This document shows, one piece after another, positions 42,907 through 56,880 of a stretch of 64,000 bases of DNA. This stretch comes from Xestospongia muta. Taxonomy: Eukaryota; Porifera; Demospongiae; Haplosclerida; Petrosiidae. The number at the start of each line of letters is the position of its first letter. Position 1 is the first letter of the stretch. The stretch is from positions 4,404,501-4,468,500 of the forward strand of contig OY848929.1 of assembly GCA_963693285.1 (NCBI GenBank), written 5' to 3'. The notes under the pieces were generated by a model. It saw nothing but the letters and a program-made list of their open reading frames with translations. It was not told the origin of the DNA and made no database searches. Position numbers and translations under genes: made by a program.

Positions 42907-43185
42907 AAGAGCATAAACAATAATAATTATTTTGTATCATCTCAAACTTTAAATGAATTACATGTCTTTTCTCTGAATTGTAAAAATGATAAACAGATTT
43001 CAAAAATAAGCAAAATTTTGACAAGCAAATTCAAGTTGATATTATTTTTAAAAGACTCAAATTTGAAAAATATTATAGTTAATAAATTTTCATTAACGAG
43101 CTGAGTCAATTTGTAAATTGCAATAGGAAGTAAATTATTATTTAATAGGCTAAATAGAGTTGCCACTCCCAAATTTTAACTAACT

Positions 43186-44148
43186 ATGGATGATACTCCT
43201 AACTTAGGTAAGAATGCCGGGCCTAAGTAGTACAAACGTAATGGAAACTATAATAAATAATGTAATAAGATACAACTTATTGTTTGTAGAGTTACATTGA
43301 TTTAATATTCTACTAGCAGATCCTATAAGTCAACAGTTAAAGGAGGAAGAATTAGATCAGATTTATTCCAATGTCTATCCAGTTTTGTTTCGTCTTGGGA
43401 TACTTCTTGGTGTAGATATCCATGATATTGAAGCTGCTGTAGATGATCCTAGCCAGGACCCTTGGTCAAAATGTAGGAGAGTGATTCAAAGATGGAGACT
43501 CAATGTTGTTCCTGAAAGAGAAAGGTAGATAGTAATCATACTATTTTACTCACTATTAGTACTTTGTATTCTTTTCTAGAGGAGAGCTTGCAAAGGTGTT
43601 ACTCAGGGTACAATATATACGAGATGCTAAGTTAATTGATCCTTCAGGAAAAGCAGCAGGTCAGTATTCATATTTTCTTAAATTTTTGAATGTTTTACCA
43701 GTTATTACAATTCGTTAAGATTAATTAAATGTGTTTATTTTAAAAAAGATATTGTTATAACTTTGTTGTGTTAACATTTTGTTCATTATTTGTTACATAG
43801 CAATGACCACCTCATGCACAGCCGAAAAAGATACAGCTGGTAAGAGCCCTCTTCATAACCTAACTAAAAATAATATATACATATTTTATTACAGCCCTCA
43901 GCATTGAGGATTTGGATATCGTCGCCCATGAGGTCTCTGGAGATTGGGATAAGCTAGCTACTTACTTGAGTATATCTCCTAACGATATTGAACAATTGAG
44001 GAGGAAACCAATCTCTTTGTATAGAAAAGCTTATGTGTGTCTCTATAGAAAGTCTTTAACAAGTGGACTTGATCGTATGACTCTAATAGCTATATTAAGG
44101 CAAACTGGAAAGGGAAGATTAGCTAGACAATTATCACAAGCTACTTAA
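43186..44148 (+). CDS. Protein with two death-fold modules
   Basis: Five exons, 43186-43207, 43320-43524, 43580-43659, 43801-43839 and 43895-44148, give a frame-consistent 199 residues (MDDTPNL start). The first module has the death-domain pattern LFRLGILLGVDIHDIEAAVD ... PWSKCRRVIQRWRL. The second has DLDIVAHEVSGDWDKLATYL ... SISPNDIEQL ... AYVCLYRK ... TLIAILRQTGKGRLA, again a death-domain layout ending in the L-x-x-x-G-R/K helix. No enzyme, TIR or transmembrane part is present, so it looks like a small adaptor for death-fold signalling. The initiator exon is only 22 nt and is the least certain part. Confidence 0.72.
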
Positions 44149-44870
44149 ATTGTTTCCTTTGCCGTCAATTTTTATCTTTTTTATCAATTGGTATAGATGA
44201 TGATGATGATACTATTTATTTTAATAACAAATTGATGTTTTTATATCACTATAAGGGATATCTGAGTTGTTGTTACATCATTTGTTGTGTGTGTGTGTGG
44301 CTATAGAAGACTGAACAAAGCAATATGTTTACTTGTGATTCTCTGGGAATTATTGTGGCACTTGTGGGTTTGTCTGTGGTAGTGGTTATCCTGTCAACTT
44401 AATGTGCTTCAGATTGGCAGGCTCTAAGACAGGAAGCCAACAGTAAGTTGTAGTATCATTATTCATTCACATGCCTTTCAAATATTACTCTTCATATAGG
44501 AATCACAAGATGTTACAACATGATTGTTACTGCTGAGTACTGATGCATATAAAATATTAAGAGAAATCTCTACTAGATATTGCTAAGTATGTTGGTATTG
44601 GTTGTCATGATAACACTACTCAGAATCAAATAGAGAGTCAATACACAATAGTTAGATAAATGATAACCACAACCATCAGTAAAACCACACCACAGTATAA
44701 CAGTACAAGACTAGCATATATGTACTACAATTTCACTACATTATAGTGGGGTAGTAGACCAAAACACTAGATCCTTTTCTTATGATTTATGTAAAATTGT
44801 AAAGTATATGAAATATGTAATTTAACATCCTTGTATAACTTATCAGTGTAAGCAGCGCACTGTTGTCATT
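44149..44870. other. Noncoding DNA with weak exon-like pieces
   Basis: A 25-codon open frame at 44326-44403 (MFTCDSLGIIVALVG, hydrophobic) and an exon-like piece near 44405-44444 (CASDWQALRQEAN before GTAAGT) are visible. Neither can be tied to a gene. Confidence 0.3.
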
Positions 44871-45610
44871 TTTAACTTTTATTGTTTCCTCATTTATGGT
44901 ACTGTGATTACTTGTGATTTCAATGTATCCTTTGCAACATAATAGGAGGTAAATGTGATATAATGTATATAAATTCTAAGTGCATTCGATGTAATATTGT
45001 TATTTTGTTTACTCTATTTTTACCACATTTATTATACTGTGATTGCTTGTTATTTAAATGGGTCCTTTACAATATAATACTGGCTAAGTAGGATATAATG
45101 TAGCATAAATTCTAAGTATATTGAATGTAATGTTGTTGTTTTGTTTAAGTAAGATATATTGTAGTATAAATTTTAAGTATATTGAATGCAATGTTGTGTT
45201 TTTTTACTCTAGTGTTTTTTGTTTTCGCATTTAATTGTGCTGTAATTGCTTGTCGTCTTAATGTGTTGTTTACAATATAATATTCAGTAAGTGTGACATA
45301 ATTAGTATAAATTCTAAGTGTAACTAGTACAATGTTGTCGTTTGTTTACTTTATTATTTTTTGTTTACTCTATTGTTTTTGTTTATACATTTATTGTGCT
45401 GCAATTGCTTGTCACCATAGTGTGTTGTTTAATAGACAGTAAGTATGATATAATGTAGTAAAAATTTTAAGTATATTGAATGCAATGATGTTTTTTTGCT
45501 CTTATTTTTTTGTTTTAACATTTATTGTGCTGTAATTGCTTGTCATCTTAATGTATCCTTTACAATATGATAGTTGGTAAATCTGATATAATTAGTATAA
45601 ATTCAAAGTG
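44870..45610. repeat. Degenerate tandem repeats of about 120-180 bp
   Basis: Five or six variants of a unit containing TTTATTGTGCTGTAATTGCTT, a T-rich stretch, ACAATATAATA, GATATAATG.AGTATAAATT and AAGTATATTGAATG. The copies vary in length and are interspersed with indels. Confidence 0.65.
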
Positions 45611-45614
45611 AATT

Positions 45615-45975
45615 TTTATTTCTATAGCATCATTGGATCTCAGGATCAAGCCTGAAGACATCCATCCATCTATCTCAGAGTCTGGAGTGTAAGTTAACAG
45701 CACACACTACTAGTTTATATTAATTCAAATACATCATTATTCTTAGTTTTTTTTTATTTCTATAGCATCATTGGACATCAGAATCAAGGCTCAAGATATC
45801 CATCTATCTCAAAGAGTCTGGGGCGTAAGTTAACAGCATGCACTACTAGTTTATATTAATTCAAATACATCATTATTCTTAATTTCTTTTTATTTCAATA
45901 GCATCGTTAGACGTTAGGATCAAGGCTCAAGATATCCATCTATCTCAGAGTCTGGAGCATAAGTTAAGAGCACAC
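45615..45975 (+). repeat. Three tandem 137-bp exon-like units
   Basis: Units with the same internal landmark start at 45627, 45764 and 45901. Each has a T-rich tract, then (A/C)ATAG or AATAG, about 55-60 nt beginning GCATC.TT, and GTAAGTTA-like or ATAAGTTA sequence. Translations read ASLDLRIKPEDIH, ASLDIRIKAQDIH and ASLDVRIKAQDIH. The third copy has a broken donor (ATAAGT). They look like duplicated small exons or their relics. Confidence 0.5.
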
Positions 45976-46198
45976 ACTACTATACTATAGTCTCGTTAAG
46001 ACTTATCTAACCTACATATTATTGTTGCTGATGACATTTGGAATGTGTTTGATATTGAATACTTGAGTTAGTTGACTTTTAGCAAAATAGCAAAAAAATC
46101 TAGTATCCATTTTGCAATCAGCTCTATGTAAACAGCAAAAATGTTCTATGCATAATAGTGATCATACAACGTTTATCTGTTATATCTTGGCAGCATTG
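45976..46198. other. Intergenic 3' of sulfatase
   Basis: Nothing recognisable apart from AT-rich sequence. Confidence 0.5.
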
Positions 46199-47746
46199 CT
46201 ATGGTAAGAAAGGGCCCCAGAAACCATCATATTTTTCCAGAGCAGCTTGGCAGGCACCAGGCCATGATGATCCTCTGTTTGGATTGAAGTACGTGGCTTG
46301 ATATTTAGCTAGTTTGTCTTGCATTTCTTTGAGTTTTTCTGGCATTGTTGCAGCCAAGTTAACTCGCTCTTCAGGGTCGTTCATTATATTGAACAAACAC
46401 CCATCACCACACTTTTCAACAGCTTTTATTCCTCCTGCTGGATTAGTTGTGTTAGGATAATGTGGCCCTGTCCATCCAGCTTGGTTAACATTACCAGTCA
46501 GAATCTTGAATTCACCACTGATCAATGTGTCTATTGTTGCTGGGATATCTATTCGAGGTGAAGTTGAATTCTGTCCCGATATGAGTGGCCACATGTTAAG
46601 GCTATCAATTGGAGGAAGCTTAGCTTTTGCAGCACGCTCATCAGTTGGATCAACACCAGCTAGTGCACAAAATGTTGCATACCAATCGGCCACATGAATA
46701 TAGCCATCTGTCTTCTGACCTCTCATGTGTTCTGGTAGATAACCTCCAGATACAAAAGCATTCACACGTATACCTCCTTGCCAATCGCTGGCTTTGCCTC
46801 CCTTTAGTGGGTAATTATTAGCTCCTCCACCTGGATACTCTGGACCACCATTGTCACTACTGGTAACAAACAACAAGTTATCCCACATTCCTTTCTTTTT
46901 AAGAGCATCAGTTAATTCACCAACAACATCATCAAGATAATTTACCATTGCATGATAAATTTGACGGTACTCATCATCAATAAAGCTAAACTTCTGTTTG
47001 TAACGATCGGGAACTTGAAGAGGTGCATGAACTATGTGTGGAGCATAATACAGGAAAAGAGGTGTTGATGTGTCATGGTTATTAACAATATGAAGGAGTT
47101 GTTCTTTAAACAGGCCTTCTTCATAATTATCTGGACCAGTACCGTTTAATCCATGACCAGGATGGTCTGTAACCCATATATCCACAATATGAGTGCCATT
47201 ACATGCACGACCGTCTATCTCTGTATAGAAATCATTGGCATGATGAAAGTAACCAAATGAAGTACTAAATCCCCTGCCTTGAGGAGTATGATCAGGTGTT
47301 GCCATGCCAGCATCCCATTTTCCAACTTGATGTGTAGCATATCCAGCCATACTCATCTTGGTTGCTATACCAGTCATGTTACGAGGAATGGCTGAGAATC
47401 CAGAGACTGGATCACTGGGATTGTAATAATCAGGATCTATATTCTGATCATTAACATGTATAGGTAATCGACCGCTTATCAATGAAGAGCGTGAAGGAGA
47501 ACAGACCTTGAAAACATAGTGTTGGTTGAGCTCTAATCCTTCTTTGACCAAGTTGTCTATATGAGGTGTAACAACCTCATTAGTTGGTGGATTGCGATGA
47601 TAACCAACATTAGCCCAACCCCAATCATCAACAAGCATCATAACAATATGAGGCTTGGGTGGAGGAGGGATTCTTGCATTTGTAAGATAGAGACAGGAGA
47701 TCAGCAAGACAGCAACCAAGTTTGATGCCATTATTAAGTGTGACAT
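46199..47746 (-). CDS. Secreted or lysosomal sulfatase (arylsulfatase B/I/J-like)
   Basis: An uninterrupted frame of 515 residues. A hydrophobic signal peptide (SNLVAVLLISCLYL) precedes PHIVMMLVDDWGW, whose D40-D41 bind calcium. C82-S-P-S-R86 is the formylglycine signature; Cys is the residue converted by the SUMF1-type enzyme. GYATHQVGKWDAG carries the active-site Lys, and TSSDNGG the further metal ligands. YYAPHIVHAPLQVPDRY is typical of the arylsulfatase B group, which removes 4-sulfate from N-acetylgalactosamine. The exact substrate cannot be assigned. Several N-glycosylation sites. Start at 47746; MASN at 47731 is an alternative. It is divergent from perforin-2 with a 139-bp gap. Confidence 0.92.
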   Translation of the reverse strand: MSHLIMASNLVAVLLISCLYLTNARIPPPPKPHIVMMLVDDWGWANVGYHRNPPTNEVVTPHIDNLVKEGLELNQHYVFKVCSPSRSSLISGRLPIHVNDQNIDPDYYNPSDPVSGFSAIPRNMTGIATKMSMAGYATHQVGKWDAGMATPDHTPQGRGFSTSFGYFHHANDFYTEIDGRACNGTHIVDIWVTDHPGHGLNGTGPDNYEEGLFKEQLLHIVNNHDTSTPLFLYYAPHIVHAPLQVPDRYKQKFSFIDDEYRQIYHAMVNYLDDVVGELTDALKKKGMWDNLLFVTSSDNGGPEYPGGGANNYPLKGGKASDWQGGIRVNAFVSGGYLPEHMRGQKTDGYIHVADWYATFCALAGVDPTDERAAKAKLPPIDSLNMWPLISGQNSTSPRIDIPATIDTLISGEFKILTGNVNQAGWTGPHYPNTTNPAGGIKAVEKCGDGCLFNIMNDPEERVNLAATMPEKLKEMQDKLAKYQATYFNPNRGSSWPGACQAALEKYDGFWGPFLP

Positions 47747-47885
47747 TTATTGTGCCCATATAAGGATCATTGTTAGCGTATCTACAAAGATGAATAAACT
47801 AAAACAAAAATAAACATATCATCATTTTGCTTGCAAAGAAAGTGGGCCGGGCTAGTTTTAATTGAAATTTGCAACTACTGCAGAG
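47747..47885. promoter_or_regulatory. Shared promoter region, sulfatase / perforin-2
   Basis: 139 bp between divergent start codons. No clear TATA box. It contains AAGTGGGCCGGGC, a rare GC-rich patch. Confidence 0.45.
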
Positions 47886-50186
47886 ATGGAAGGGATTAGC
47901 TTCTTTGTGTTGCTCTTGTTCCTAGTCTCTTGGGGAGAATGCAACGTAACTTATCCGATTGGCGACGTTAGAAACTGTCCTACTACTCAACCAACCAACA
48001 GCAATGTACCTCTCTATCGAATGGAAGTTCTTCCTGGCTTGGGGTTTGACAACCTCCGTAACTTGGACATGAGCCTGGTGATGCAGCGCAACTATTCTCT
48101 CTGTAAAGTCACGAACGATGGCCGTTTCCTTATTCCTGATAATGCCGTCGTCGTTCCGTTGCAAAGGAGTCGTATCGATACATACGCTACATTCTTTGAC
48201 CACTGGGATAACTACACCTCAATGGATTCCTTCTCTATTAACGTAGGTGCCTCAGTATTTTCACTTATCGATGGTAAATTTGGTTTCGAATACCAAAACG
48301 TGAAACAACATCAATACAACTTTCAAGCAAAGACCACTCGTGTCCAGATTCGAAACAACCTCTACAAAATCATCCTTCAGCCTGATTCACCACTTGATCG
48401 TCAGTTCAAGAATCGTCTACTTGATATTGCAGCAAACCTTCAAAGCAACAATACACTTTATGCAACGTTCTTGTCTGACATGATTGTTCGAGATTATGGG
48501 ACTCATGTTGTACGAAGTGTTCAAGCAGGTGCTATAGCAGCCCAAATAGATGCTATCTCCGCTGGTTATGTCAATAATTATGAATTTGACATGACGTCAA
48601 TTACAGCATCAGCATCAGCAAATTTCTTTGGTAAATTTTCGATTAACTTTTCGACTAGCTTTTCAAATTCCCATAGTGACGATTCCATATATGTTCATAA
48701 TCGAAACCACTCTCAAGTTATGACTATAGGAGGACCTCCATTCCAACCCAATATGGCTTTAAATGAATGGGAAGAGAATGTTCTTGACAGCCTTGTAGCC
48801 ATAGATCGTGATGGAGACCCTTTGCATTACATTTTAACACCAGCATCACTGCCTGAACTGCCAAGTCCAACGTATCGTGAAGTCGTTGATTATATTTACT
48901 CATCTATCCAACGTTACTATCGTATCAACACACACTATGGTTGTACCGACCCTTCTTCCTCAAACTTTGACTATGAAGCAAATATGAATGACGGATCGTG
49001 TTCAGCACCTACAACAAACTATACATTTGGTGGTGTCTATCAAACATGTCAACCTGATCCAGAGTTAAATTACCAAGATCTCTGTGCCAAAGGAGCAGCT
49101 CAAAAAAATCCTCTAACAGGTGACTACAGTTGCCCTAAGGGCTACAGTGCTATTGAGCTACACAATGGGACAGTGACTGGTGTTAGCAAAAAAGAAGTCT
49201 GTGATAAAATTTGTCATCACTGTGGTCTGTTTGGCTGGAGTCGATGTTGTCAATGCATGAGTGCTTGGGTTAATGTCCTCAGTGCAGCAGATTACCAGGC
49301 TTACTGGTGTGTAGCAGAAGGAGAAGTCAAAGCTAACAGTGGATACTTATTTGGCGGTGTGTATACTTCTAAAACAATCAATCCTGTGACTCGATCTATG
49401 TCTTGTCCTAACCACTTTTATCCACTGCATATTGGTGAAGAAATGGAGGTTTGTGTGAGCAACGAATATGATCTGGCATATGAATATTCAGTACCATTTG
49501 CTGGTTTTCACAGTTGTATTGCTGGCAATCCTTTAGCTGCAGGTCCTAAAACAAATAAAAATGCAACAACTTTTCCAAAACGCTGTCCTAAAACTTACAA
49601 GCATATTCTAGCCACAGTTGATGAAGGTTGTGAAATTAATTACTGCGTCAAACTAAGAAGTCAATTCTCAATTTTACATCCCAAACTGCCACCGTATCGC
49701 TCTAAACCAGGCCTCAAGAAGAATCTGACTCAAAGTCTTATCATTCAAGGACCATATGGTGAAATATGGGTCAAAAATGAAGATGGCAATTGGGTCGAAT
49801 CTAAAGCCTCATCTATGACAGGAGAACAACTTCTTCAACATCTTGCACCAGACAGCATCGCACCATCAGGAGGAGGTGATATCAATCCTACAAATGATGA
49901 TGAAAACAGTGTTTCGATTGGGGCAGTTTCAGGGATATCTGTAGCTTTGACACTGTTTGTGTGTACCTTGGTTGTTATAGCTGTATTTGGAGCGTATGGA
50001 CTGTGGAAACGAAGGAAGTCTAAACAACGTCAACGTGGATTGAGTGTGCGAGGTCTCAATAACAGCTATATGCAAATCGAAGATGATGCTGAATCTGGTG
50101 AAAGGAACACTCGAAGTCTCACCACTACTAGTTATATGGGAATTAACGGAGATGATGAAAATGAACATGGTGGAGGAAATGTTTGA
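47886..50186 (+). CDS. mpeg1: Perforin-2 / MPEG1-like MACPF protein
   Basis: A single exon of 766 residues from the ATG at 47886. Signal peptide (MEGISFFVLLLFLVSWGEC), then a MACPF domain with RDYGTHVVRSVQAGA, the YGTH signature. HYGCTDPSSSNFDYEANMND is the EGF-like piece typical of MPEG1. The Cys-rich P2 region contains two similar FGGVY repeats (NYTFGGVYQTC and YLFGGVYTS). A transmembrane helix follows (ISVALTLFVCTLVVIAVFGA), then a cytoplasmic tail with a basic KRRKSKQRQRG patch and tyrosines (YMQIEDD, YMGIN). Perforin-2 is an endosomal innate-immune pore former acting on engulfed microbes. An intronless frame is common for MPEG1 in animals. Confidence 0.93.
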   Translation: MEGISFFVLLLFLVSWGECNVTYPIGDVRNCPTTQPTNSNVPLYRMEVLPGLGFDNLRNLDMSLVMQRNYSLCKVTNDGRFLIPDNAVVVPLQRSRIDTYATFFDHWDNYTSMDSFSINVGASVFSLIDGKFGFEYQNVKQHQYNFQAKTTRVQIRNNLYKIILQPDSPLDRQFKNRLLDIAANLQSNNTLYATFLSDMIVRDYGTHVVRSVQAGAIAAQIDAISAGYVNNYEFDMTSITASASANFFGKFSINFSTSFSNSHSDDSIYVHNRNHSQVMTIGGPPFQPNMALNEWEENVLDSLVAIDRDGDPLHYILTPASLPELPSPTYREVVDYIYSSIQRYYRINTHYGCTDPSSSNFDYEANMNDGSCSAPTTNYTFGGVYQTCQPDPELNYQDLCAKGAAQKNPLTGDYSCPKGYSAIELHNGTVTGVSKKEVCDKICHHCGLFGWSRCCQCMSAWVNVLSAADYQAYWCVAEGEVKANSGYLFGGVYTSKTINPVTRSMSCPNHFYPLHIGEEMEVCVSNEYDLAYEYSVPFAGFHSCIAGNPLAAGPKTNKNATTFPKRCPKTYKHILATVDEGCEINYCVKLRSQFSILHPKLPPYRSKPGLKKNLTQSLIIQGPYGEIWVKNEDGNWVESKASSMTGEQLLQHLAPDSIAPSGGGDINPTNDDENSVSIGAVSGISVALTLFVCTLVVIAVFGAYGLWKRRKSKQRQRGLSVRGLNNSYMQIEDDAESGERNTRSLTTTSYMGINGDDENEHGGGNV

Positions 50187-50428
50187 GAACCTTACTGGCT
50201 AAGAGATGTTTTTTGTTTTGTAACATAGTTATATTACTCTGATATATGTCACTATGTTACTGTGTGTTCTATAGTTAGTGTGTGTGTGTGTTTATATTTT
50301 TGTAGATACAGTTTGCATTGCAAGCATATAAAATACCGTTAATGTTCTATTTCTAAGAAAAATCTTGAAAAACAGAAAATCAGAAATGTTTATAATTAAT
50401 AGTTGCAGGTAGCTAGCTCGATAGCATC
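50187..50428. other. 3' region of perforin-2
   Basis: No further gene; short GT run near 50280. Confidence 0.5.
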
Positions 50429-52793
50429 ATGATGGCTGAAAAAACAAGGCACTCTTATCTCTTTTCGGCTAGTACTCGAGTCGACGCAGAAGTCAGAGAA
50501 AGACAAAACACAGATGCTTATCTAAATGATCCCATGATGAAAATGAAGTAAGATTGATAATAACGTAATCCCATGACAGCTAGTGTCAGCAACTGTGTTT
50601 GTACTAAAAGATCAACAACGAAGCGATGTTAAGAGCTTGTCATACAATTAAGAGCATATATCAATTCAATCATTATTGATGGGTGGGAGACTCAAGTTGA
50701 GGGCCTTTTGATAATGTCATATATAAAATTATATATACCAAAAAGTTTTTGAAATGTTCAACCTGAAGTCCTTGCTTATTGCTGTTAAAAGAGTAACAAG
50801 ATGTCATATATATATACCCATAATGTAATTATGAGAATAGAATTAATTTTTATATCAGCATAGTTACACTAATGTTAGCATTTATACAAGTTAGACAGTT
50901 TGTCTGTGTGTGTGATGTTGTATTATAATATTCTATTACTACATATGGACATATTGTAGTACAATGAAGTTCCTGTGTATCAGCACTTGGAAGGGGGACA
51001 AAATAAACACTTTAAATGTTTGTTCTCCTTACTTAAACCAATACTCACAACCGACACATTAGAAATATAGATGGATCAACATGCCTTGTTATGGTCCATC
51101 TCCCCTGCTACAAATTTATCTATCTACTACATAACATTATATCATTATTACTCCCTTGAGAGATGATATAATGAAGGCAATAGTTAAGAAGGATGACCTA
51201 CCACTTGTTTTGTAATTTGATATAATTGTACATAGGCTTGAGGTTGGAATTTTAGGTTTGAAGTTTGGGAATTTTCAAGACTTACTGTTTCTGTTTCACA
51301 ATAAATAATTACATTGTGTTGATAGTTGTGGTAACATCAGTATGTTTTATGCACTTTGACTTGCAAGTAATGCACTCTAAAATAAACCTGTCTTTTTAAT
51401 GTCAGGTGGTATCATCCATTCCTCACAAGACATGCAGCAGAATGCATGTTAATAGATAATGCTCCTGAAGGTGCTTATCTACTTAGACCATCGACCACAG
51501 GAAAACAAGATGAATACGCTCTCTCAGTGAAGTAAATTGTGCTACTTTTTTAAGAATTTATGTCTTTATTTTGTGTCAAGGTTTTCTCAATCTGTGCAAC
51601 ATATGAAGATTATTTGTTTACCTGATGATCGTTATCGATTTGGTCAAAGTAGTTTTGACTCTGTGAGTGCTCTTAAGAGACACTTTGAATTAGAAAAACC
51701 AATTGTTGGTGGAGAATCAGGTAAAGAGATATTATAAATTGGAGTAATATATTCTTATTACTTACTTTTGTCTCTCAAGGTATTAATGTTGTTCTCAAGT
51801 ATCCTTATTCTCGTGAAATTGATGAGCAACACCTGTATACTAATGTACACCACCATGCTGTGACCAACATGATTGATCCAGCAACTGATTCAGACAGTGA
51901 ATCTGATGTCAGTGATGAGTCTTGGCAGAATTTAGAAAGCACACTTAGACAACGACCTCGTATAACACCCGTGAGTAGTCCTCTTTTTATGTAGATCCCA
52001 TTTATAACATCCCAGCAGAAATTTTGAACTCTGTTGATAATAGAAATATGATGTTGTTTTAAGACTTGTAGTTAATGCTATCATTGACTGATGTATTCTG
52101 TTCATTGTATATGCAGGTTTCATCACGTGAAGGTTACTTAACAAAGTTAGGGAGGATAAGAAAGGTTGGTCATTGAGTGATGTGTTCGTTATTGTACTTG
52201 TTATTTATTATAGACCTGGAAAGTCAGATGGTTCATCTTACGTAATACATCCTTGAGTTATTATAAAACCAAACAAGTAAGACCAGTTTGACCTGATTTG
52301 ATCTGTCCAGTCATTATTTATTTGTTATTATTTAGTCTTCAAAACCAATCAGAGTTATTGATATGCTTGATGCAATAGCAGTAGAATATGATGAAACTAT
52401 TGGCAAAGACTTTAGTTTTAGGTAAATCCATTAAATCAAAAATAGTATACTCTTGTATTCTCATGTACCCATTAAATCAAATATAGTATATTCTTGTATT
52501 CTTACATATAGAATTGTGTTCCCAAGTCGCACATTTTACATTTACGCTAATAGCAGTGAAGACTGTGATCAGTGGGTAGAGCTATTGAGTTCTAAAATAT
52601 TGGTATGTTCTATTAAGGAACACATCTTATATTAATAGTCAACATTACCTATTAAGTGCAGGGTAGCATCTAACTATTACAACGATGGTGATAGCAAATT
52701 ATAATATTGACTGTTTTTCTATACTTTTAGATGAAACAGGAGAGACCACCTCAAACTACTAGAGACCTTCAAGATACAAGTACTCGATTTTGA
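50429..52793 (+). CDS. dapp1: DAPP1/Bam32-like SH2-PH adaptor
   Basis: Nine exons, 50429-50547, 51406-51531, 51581-51720, 51780-51970, 52117-52164, 52214-52276, 52336-52421, 52512-52602 and 52731-52793, give 308 residues (human DAPP1 280). The SH2 domain starts KWYHPFLTRHAAECML and holds the phosphotyrosine-binding Arg in GAYLLRPS. After it, HLYTNVHHH occupies the place of the Tyr that Src kinases phosphorylate in DAPP1. The PH domain runs from REGYLTKLG through RKTWKVRWFILRN (basic residues for 3-phosphoinositides) to DCDQWVELL. The adaptor is recruited to the membrane by PI(3,4,5)P3 or PI(3,4)P2 downstream of immune-type receptors in vertebrates. Domain order and motifs match closely. Confidence 0.93.
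50548..51405. other. Intron 1 of DAPP1
   Basis: An 858-bp intron, long for this genome. No nested gene seen. Confidence 0.6.
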
Positions 52794-53224
52794 TGTATTA
52801 TATATGAGATGTAATTTTTATTATAATTTTCATTGAAACACCTTACATTTTGAAGACATGATTGATAATTATTTAATTTCTCCTTGCTTATTAACTATAT
52901 ACAATTTATTTTTCATATCTCAAATATATATATATGTTATATATATACATATATTGTGTATAGTGAACTATCGTCTCCACAACTATTATTGCTAATGTTG
53001 TGTATTGTCACACAACTTGTTGTATCTCTTAACTGAATTATTTAAATTATTATTATTGTATCAAAATGTCAATTATAACAACAATGAAGTACATAGTATA
53101 ACAGTTCAATAATAATTGTTACTCAATAACTTAAACTAGAGCATAAAATCATGTAATATTACAGTGTTGAGTTATGGTACTAATGATAACAAAGGTGGTT
53201 GAGCCGATGGACGTAGTGTACTCT
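52794..53224. other. Convergent 3' regions of DAPP1 and ArfGAP2/3
   Basis: AT-rich, no gene. Confidence 0.5.
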
Positions 53225-56680
<3,456 letters not shown>

Positions 56681-56880
56681 ACTCTAATCAGTAGGGCTCT
56701 AGTTCAATGAGAGATAAGAGTCACGTTAAATAACCCCAACACAACCACAATGACTGAAACAAAAACCCTAAAGTCCGTCACGAGGGGAGGATCAATCAAT
56801 GAAATATCCGGAGTGGGCGTGGCAGCTTGTTTCTATGGCTACAAGCAATTTGCCCGAGGTATCGTTCTGGCTTTATAAGG
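56681..56880. promoter_or_regulatory. Divergent promoter region, ArfGAP2/3 / coiled-coil gene
   Basis: 200 bp between the start codons at 56680 (minus) and 56881 (plus). No TATA box seen. It contains an upstream ATG (56836) in another frame that ends in 24 codons. Confidence 0.4.

Noticed and set aside
56827..56880. Upstream start of the coiled-coil gene
   Set aside because: The in-frame extension begins at a non-ATG codon. The other upstream ATG (56836) is in a different frame and terminates early. The conserved unit starts after 56881.
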